Below, piece by piece: positions 57,588-64,000 of a stretch of 64,000 nt of DNA. A program made the position numbers and the translations under genes. This stretch comes from Helopsaltes ochotensis (taxonomy: Eukaryota > Chordata > Aves > Passeriformes > Locustellidae): NCBI GenBank assembly GCA_013400155.1, contig VXBM01000544.1, positions 236,535 through 300,534 of the forward strand. The letters run 5' to 3'. Within the stretch, counting starts at the first letter, position 1. Each line of letters begins with the position of its first letter. A model generated the notes under the pieces. That model was given only the letters and a program-made list of their open reading frames with translations. It was not told the origin of the DNA and searched no databases.

Positions 57588-60500
57588 AGGCGGCTCCTGG
57601 GCGGGCGGGCCGTGCCGGGGGGCGCGGATGGCGGAGGCCCCTCACGGCCTCACTCCCGGGTGAGCTGCCCTGTTTCGCCGGCTCTTAGCAGACAGGCAGC
57701 TGAGCTGCCCGCGCTGGGCGGTCTCGTCACTGCAGCGCCGGGCCCGGGGCGGGGAGCGGCGTGCGGGGAGCGCCCCTGGCACACTCTGTCTCCTAATCAA
57801 GTGTCACACTGCTGAGAAGATTCGCTCTTCTGAAGCGCCCGCGTGTGTTCTTGAACACCAGCAAATGTGTTCCTTCTGGGAAACAGGCTGAACTTGTTTA
57901 TCCGACTTTAAAAACTGACGTACTGAGCGGTTGGTGATTGTGTTGAGCGGCTGAAAAGCAGGAATCGGTGACTTCTGCAGTGGCATAATCTCACAGTCAT
58001 CCCTGGACTTCCAGCCGTGAGCTCACTCTTGGTACACGGTCCTGATTGCTGTTCTGTTTCCTTTGATCGATAACCACTGATCGGAGTGGCTGTGCCTGGC
58101 TGCCTTGGTGAGCTCGGGAAGTGCTGGATGCCTGCCCCATACAGCTGCTCTTACAGAAATAAATCGGTTTGACTTGCATTTTGGGGTTTCTAGATGTAGT
58201 GCTGATGTGAAGGATCTGGGCACAGGGCCTGACCAGACAGGTGCAGTGCATTTACTTTCAACGATCCAGTTCCTCCTTTTTTCATTTAGGGTTTTTTAAC
58301 AATAATTAGGATCTGGCAAATCCTTACTGGGCTGGAAACCCCTTGCTGCTGCCAGCTAACTTCCTTCCATGCCTCGTGGGAGACCAGCATGGGTCAAAGT
58401 GAAAGGGAAGGGCCCTGTCTCCAGCTGCCCTGTGAGACCTCGCTGATCCTGACAGAGAACTTGTGGTCTGTGCAGGCTCTGCAGTGCAGGTGCCCTCCCT
58501 GGCAGGAAGCAGGACACAAACAGCCCCAGCAAACGCTGTAAGGGCATCTGTCACATCCCTCAGCCCGTGCTGCTGGCTACCTTGGTGGCTGTTGTGTTTG
58601 GCTCTGTGTAGTTTCCCTTCAGTACCCGTGTCTGAAGTACCCTGAGTGCTGAACCACGCAGCTCTGACAGTTCTGGGGCTGTGCCTGAGTCCTGTGCTTC
58701 TCTTCAGTTCTTCATAACCTCAGGGGTCTTCATAACCTCTGGATCTAAATATCTCAAAAGTTTCCTAGTTCTCAGTTTTGACAGGTGCTCTGAGCAAATA
58801 TAGCTGTGTCTGCAGAAGAGATCCTCCATGGTGATCATAGTGCTTGGATGTAGATGTTAAAATAGACCTTCTTTTATTCAAAATAAGCCTGCACTCAGAA
58901 GCTGTAATGGTATCCTGCCCTGCAGAGTGAAAGTATTACTGTCTTGAGGGTAGGTTTTAGCAGAGCATTTTTTATTTCAGGAAATAGGTTTCTATTTCAA
59001 AAGCATTTAAAGATTTGCTGATCCCTTGCTTGGCATTTCCCCCCTACATGCTGCAGGGGCAGCCTTACCGTGAATCTTGTCTTCAGAGAGGTTTCCTGTG
59101 AGTGTCTCGGTTCAGTGGGGGCTCTTCACACAGTTTATGGGTCATGTCTTCTCTGAGGCAGTTGCTCTGTGAGCTCTTGTGCCTCTCCAGGTTCCAAGTG
59201 ATGTTAAGCACTCAGAGTAAGTCCAGACACGGGCTTTTACTGGATGACAGACTCCCCAAACAGAACTTTCAGCTTTGAGCTGTTGCCCAGACATTTCCAA
59301 AGCAAGTGCCTCCTTTGTCGTGCCTCCTCCAGCAGGTTGAGGATGCAGGTCTGTGAATACACGTCCCCTGTCGTGTTCTCTGCTCGTGCCCCAGGTGGTG
59401 AAGCTCTCTGCAGAGTGAGCGCCTGCAGCTCTCTATTTGGGTCATCACCCAGAAGAGAACCGTGGGGACACGTGGGAATGCAGCATCCCGCTGCATTTCA
59501 GGGCTGCCACAGAGCACTCCTGGGCCTCGCCTTGACGGTTGCAAAATGGTGCTCTGCCGGTCAGTTTTGCTCCTAAAAAGAGAGATGAGTTTTGGCAGGC
59601 CCTTGCAGAACCTGTAAGTGTTGTAAGAGTTCTGCAGTGGAGGTGCTGTGGGGTGCACCCCAAAGTGAGGATCCTGCAGGCTTTGTCAGCCAGCTGTGCC
59701 TCAGCCCTGCACATGGGGAGGTGGCACAGGAGCCTGAGCAGCAGGCTCAGAAGCCCGTGGGGATAAATCTGAGCTCACCTTGAGCTGGGACATGATGCAG
59801 CGGAAGTAGAGTACCAGCAGATTTGGGATTTACTCCTGGATTCGCCTCTCAGCATCTTTGCTCCAGCAGGGCGTGGGTTGTGTCCTGTGCCCCCTCAGAC
59901 AGGAGCTGAGGCGGCGCTGGGTGCCAGCAGGGTGTGGGGGAGCTGCTGCCCACCTGCCTTGGCTTCCTGCCCCAGGCGGGTTCAGCCAGCACAGCTGCTT
60001 CCACAAGAGGGAGTTCCATCTCTCAGCACCCTCAGGCCTCACTGCTACAACGCTTTGCCAAACCTAATCGTTGTTTTCTTTGTCGAAGGCTTCTCCAGGA
60101 GCTTTACCCAGAGGCAGGAATGCTTCCCCGAGTGTGAGGCCTTTTTCAGGCAGTCTGAGGTGTGGTCTCTTGAGTTTGGATCTACCATTGCTGCCTGTTG
60201 CAGGTTGAGGAGTCCCCGTTCTGCTACAGATTTCCTTAAGAATAAGGAAGGCAGGGACTTCTGACCAGACTCAGGAATTTCCTAGCAAGTTTCTTTAGCC
60301 AAGAGAGTTAAAGCATCCTCATGAGGGGGAGCAGCTCCATGTCTGATGTCACTTTAGTGACACATTACAGTCTTCTTCTGGTGTGAAACTTCTGGAATGG
60401 AGACACCAAGTTCAGGAGGAGGAGCTGGAGGGGCTGTGGTAGGGCTTCCATCAGTTTGAACTGAGCTGTGTGGCCAGGGCAGAGTTACCTCAGTGGGGCA

Positions 60501-61286
60501 GTGGGGACATCTGGAATTATGTGTGGTGGTGGCCAGAAACACGTGGCTGATGCCTGGCCTGGTGTCCCTTTCAGAAGGTGGGGACACTGTCCCCTGGCAG
60601 GTGAGCAGCTTCCTGGGCTCCCTTCTGCAGGAGGCACGTGCCAAGGCTGACACCCTCGCCAGCTCTGGCTTTTCTTCCCTCTCAGCTTTTCCTGCCAGTC
60701 CCGTGGCTCTCAGTCAGTTGATGACAGCACTGGCTGGAGTTGTTCTCTAGAGGTTTCTGTGGCTTCCTGCTCACTGGAGAAGCAGCTTCTGCAAGCAGGC
60801 TGCTCACTTCCACAGTGCCTGGCTGATAGCTCTGTTTCCCCCCTTTGCATCTTTCTCTGCCACAACGTGCCTGATGAGGCTGACTCTTTTCCTTCATCAG
60901 TTTTATCCAAAATGGTTCATAACCTGGGGAGCCTCAGAGAAGCATTATCCCTGCTTTACAGGCAGGAAGCCCAGGTTTAGCCATGCTCTGTGGATTCCCA
61001 CCCCTGTCAGGTGTCACTTGACATCAGAACTGAAAGCACCACTAACCCACAGATATGGCTATGAAATAATCCTTGCACCTGTCCCTTAGTTCCCTACCAA
61101 AAAACAAAAATGAAGAGATGACTAAGGAAAGAAACCAAATGCTCTTGTACTCCAAGCCAGAAAAAAAAAGTTTGTTTCAAATTTCAAACCCCCTCTAGAT
61201 GTAGCTGCAGGAGGATGATAGCATGTCTGTGTCTAGGATTTCCATAAAACTCTTCTAACACTGAGGGTTTCTTTCTCCCCTTAAAG
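57588..61286 (+). other. VBP1: VBP1 intron 1 (inferred)
   Basis: Starts GC-rich (continuation of the island) and turns into ordinary unique DNA. No coding exon or transposon recognised; open frames up to 129 codons lack any familiar domain. The ATG at 57628 in a good context leads to a donor-like CCCGG|gtgagc but in the wrong phase for exon 2. Confidence 0.6.
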
Positions 61287-61411
61287 GAAGATGTAGATTC
61301 TTTTATGAAACAGCCTGGAAATGAGACAGCAGATGTAGTTCTTAAGAAGTTGGATGAGCAGTATCAGAAGTATAAATTTCTGGAACTTAATCTTGCTCAA
61401 AAGAAAAGGAG
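61287..61411 (+). CDS. VBP1: VBP1 exon 2
   Basis: Acceptor ccttaaag, donor GGAG|gtaagt. Starts on a codon boundary with Glu-Asp-Val-Asp-Ser-Phe-Met-Lys and ends in the first two bases of an Arg codon after AQKKR. Confidence 0.96.
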
Positions 61412-63628
61412 GTAAGTTGTAATTTTTTTGCAGAATTGGGCAATGTTTAGCACAGTTCCATTTTCTTTTTTTAAATAATAAGTCTAGTGGCCAGGAAGGC
61501 CATGGGCATCCCAGTGCCAGGGAGAGAGATGCCCTCAGCCCTGGAGAGCTTTTCCTTGAGCAGAGCAGAGTCCTGTGGCTCTCACTGTCCCTAAACCTCA
61601 GAAGAAACACTCTTGATTTGTTTTACCTGCGGTGGTTTTGTCCTCTGCTTCTGCCGAGGTTCCCTGTCCTCTGGGAGATGCCAAATATGCCAAATGTCCC
61701 ATTTTAGTAGCAGGGGGTTGTTACTGTTGCTCTGATGAGGAAGCTGAAGGGATTGCTGCGCTTCCAAAGCCAGCCTGGTGTAGAGAGGGGCAGGTGAAGC
61801 TGGAGCTGAGCTGCCTTTACGTGCCATGTCCATCTTTCAAACCTGTGGTGGTGAGCTGGAAAAAGCTGTTAACGAGTTTTAAAGTGGAGGGTGGACTGTA
61901 TAATAAAACTGATCACTTGTTTAGGAAACTTTGTGTCTCTGTAAAATAATAAATCATGACTGTTGTTAATTCACAGGCTAAAAAATCAGATTCCTGAAAT
62001 TAAACAGACATTAGAAATTTTAAAACACATGCAGAAGAAAAAGGTAAATTATTTTGAATATCTAATGAGTATGAGAAAAGCTAACTACCTTTCCACCCTA
62101 ACAGAACACATTGCAAGAAATGTTTTGGAGAGCACACTTAATATGCCTTTATAAATAACAGAATTGTTTTTAAAGGTATGTAGTACTTTTTGAAAGCTAG
62201 TTCAAAAAAAAGTTAATGTTTGTAATGCAAACTTCATTTTTAATAGTGTATAGATTGCAGCTAAGCTTTGACTTCATCTTCATTCTTTATAGAGATTTCT
62301 GTATAATTTTTAAATATGTCTTTTAAAAATGCATTATTCTTGGAACTCTGACTTTAATGTTGAAGTGAAGTAGAATTCCACTCAAGTTAGTACTGTATCA
62401 ATGGCAGAAAGCAGAAAAGTGTGCTCTTTAGTCTAAGTTTGATGTCTTTAATATGTTTCTAGTGAAATTAGCAATTGTAAGTTTTATCATTTGTCTTAAG
62501 GATTCCACGCATCCAATGGAAACCAGATTTTTATTGGCAGATAATCTCTACTGCAAAGCTTCAGTTCCTCCTACAGATAAAGTTTGCTTGTGGTTGGGGG
62601 TAAGTAAAATGAAACTTTCTCTGAAACTGTTTCAATAACTTACAAAAGGCTTGTGAAAGAGAGTTTTGGTTGCTGTCTCCCTGGTTGTTGATGGGTGCAG
62701 AGCACATCTAACCAGGCAATTTCAGTGTGTTCTGAGAATTTCTTGTTCCCCTTTTTTTCTTTTTCGGTTCCTGAACAGTAAGACTTCAGAGAATTGTCTT
62801 TTTGATGGATTGTTCTTTCCAAAAAGCCTGTTTGTGTTTGCCATTTCTGTCACTTTTTTGGTTCAGATTAACTTCCAGCATTGCCTGACATGGGAATGTG
62901 CCCAGCAAAATAACTTAGTTTGGCAAGTAGCTTCCCATCTTCTCCATGTTATTTGTGTTCAGCATCTTGCTTCCCTTTTCATGCACTTTTTAGGGAAGGA
63001 TGGGATCTCTGTTGCTCAGGTGTCTGCCAGCATTTAGAGTGGACTTTGCACTAAAGCCTGGTGGGATCAGCATTCACAACCCAGATCCCTCAGTACCTAA
63101 GCAGTATCAGGCTGGAGTATTTTGCATTTAGAGGCTTCATTATATGTGGAGATTAACCTGCTGATGCTTATTTTGAGACTCTTAAGTCATGGATGTTCCT
63201 AAATCCCGGTGTTGGCTGCCAAACAAATCCTTTTGGTTAGGACAGAAACACTGTGGGCACGTGAACCATCCAGGCTAATTGGACAGCTGCTCCCAACCTC
63301 TCCTATCTTAAAAACAAAATAAATTTCTGATACCCACTGCTATTAGGAGACTGACTTCAGAATTCTTGTCCTGGCCTGTCAGGACAGTCTGTTGCTAACG
63401 TGATTAGTTATGAACAACAGCCTAAAATATGCTTGGTGTGGCTTAGTCCTTACAATGCAAGAGTAAGAGCTTTCATCAATCTTCCTTTTTTAGGCCAATG
63501 TGATGCTTGAATACGATATTGATGAAGCTCAGGCTCTGTTAGAGAAGAATTTGTCAACAGCCACAAAAAACCTCGATCTTCTAGAGGAAGACCTGGATTT
63601 TCTCAGAGATCAGTTCACCACTACAGAA
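61287..63628 (+). CDS. VBP1: VBP1, prefoldin subunit 3 (VHL-binding protein 1), exons 2-5, both ends missing
   Basis: Alpha-type subunit of the hexameric cytosolic prefoldin, which captures nascent actin and tubulin and hands them to the CCT chaperonin; it was also isolated as a VHL-binding protein. Four exons (61287-61411, 61977-62043, 62501-62599, 63494-63628) join in frame to 142 residues. They show the N-terminal coiled coil (KLDEQYQKYKFLELNLAQKK), the LKNQIPEIKQTLEILKHMQK helix, the beta-hairpin core (TRFLLADNLYCKASVPPTDK, VCLWLGANVMLEYDIDEAQA) and the C-terminal coiled coil (NLDLLEEDLDFLRDQFTTTE). Human VBP1 is 197 residues. Exon 1 (about 31) should lie in the gap at 57263-57587 and the last exon (about 24) after 64000. 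Near identity to human indicates strong constraint. Confidence 0.97.
61977..62043 (+). CDS. VBP1: VBP1 exon 3
   Basis: Acceptor ttcacag, donor AAAAAG|gtaaat. It encodes (R)LKNQIPEIKQTLEILKHMQK then KK, the end of the first coiled-coil helix. Confidence 0.96.
62501..62599 (+). CDS. VBP1: VBP1 exon 4
   Basis: Acceptor tgtcttaag, donor TTGGGG|gtaagt. It encodes DSTHPMETRFLLADNLYCKA and SVPPTDKVCLWLG, the prefoldin beta-hairpin region; 33 codons, phase 0 on both sides. Confidence 0.96.
63494..63628 (+). CDS. VBP1: VBP1 exon 5
   Basis: Acceptor tttttag. It encodes ANVMLEYDIDEAQALLEKNL to RDQFTTTE. I place the donor at GAA|gtcagt because the human protein continues VNMARVYNWD, which would start the next exon. 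The genomic sequence after this point reads unrelated residues to a stop. Confidence 0.92.
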
Positions 63629-64000
63629 GTCAGTATCCTTTTCATTAATGTGGGGCAGGAGATGTATGTGAAGTCAACATCCAGGTAACAGCCAACTTCC
63701 TGATGTGTTTTTATCTTGGCTGCCCTCACAATTCTGCAGCACCTGTGACCTTTGCTGTCCTAGCAGGGAAATGCAGTTTTGTGTTTGCAGGGCTGAGTTG
63801 GAGGTTGGTGTGTGAGAGAACAAAATGTGTTTGTGTCCTCATGAAATCTGCAGTGGTGGCAACCCAGGCTGACTGCGGAGTGAGTTGGAAGTGTGGATTG
63901 GTGCCCAGGGGATCACCTGAAGGCACACTGACCCTTCCTCCAGGGCAGATAAATTTGTTTTTTGCTGCCCATCACACCCTCTGCAGCTGCCTCGAGCAGC
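63629..64000 (+). other. VBP1: VBP1 intron 5 (start)
   Basis: Non-coding to the window end; the final exon (human VNMARVYNWD... part) is not seen. Confidence 0.8.

Noticed and set aside
57628..57659. ATGGCGGAGGCCCC... followed by a donor-like gtgagc as VBP1 exon 1
   Set aside because: It would join exon 2 in the wrong phase and encodes nothing like the human N-terminus (GIPEAVFV). Exon 1 more likely lies in the gap.
57160..57688. Open frames spanning the second gap
   Set aside because: Same artefact of N bases; no recognisable residues on either flank.
1..64000. CRISPR arrays, operons, phage or plasmid features
   Set aside because: The window is vertebrate nuclear DNA; no regularly spaced repeats or prokaryotic signals are present.

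Overview
This is vertebrate nuclear DNA, almost certainly from a bird. Long genes are split into short exons with GT/AG borders. Several truncated CR1-type LINE 3' ends are present, with the avian 'ccaacctaaa...tgattct' style terminus, together with worn LTR-like repeats. The encoded proteins are close to their human relatives. Three assembly gaps (29549-29981, 41084-41098, 57263-57587) interrupt the sequence, and two of them fall in CpG-island promoters.

Layout, all on the + strand: (1) 1-19253 is GAB3 from coding exon 2 to the stop at 15851 plus a probable 3.4 kb 3' UTR; exon 1 lies outside the window. (2) 19254-29350 is about 10 kb of intergenic DNA with three large and one small sense-oriented CR1 fragments and LTR pieces, ending at a CpG island. 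(3) 29993-52633 is a complete 22-exon gene for a clathrin-assembly protein of the PICALM/AP180 family. Its exons join in one frame to a 687-residue protein, followed by a long 3' UTR to about 56858. (4) From 57122, a CpG-island promoter with CCAAT, GC and CRE-type boxes leads into VBP1 (prefoldin subunit 3). VBP1 exon 1 is probably lost in the gap; exons 2-5 lie at 61287-63628 and the last exon lies beyond the window.

GAB3 is a PH-domain docking adaptor that recruits PI3-kinase p85, SHP2 and GRB2 downstream of growth-factor and cytokine receptors. The middle gene binds PI(4,5)P2, clathrin and adaptors in endocytosis. VBP1 helps deliver unfolded actin and tubulin to the chaperonin. There is no sign that they work as one pathway; they are a syntenic block matching human Xq28 (GAB3...VBP1).

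The most interesting content is the middle gene. Its ANTH domain is intermediate between PICALM and SNAP91, yet its C-terminus is of PICALM type. It lies beside GAB3 just as PICALM lies on the same human chromosome arm as GAB2 (11q14), so it looks like a third, whole-genome-duplication-derived paralogue missing from the human Xq28 block. Next are three serial inverted repeats within 175 bp of one of its introns, and an inverted pair of LTR-like repeats flanking GAB3 exons 4-6.
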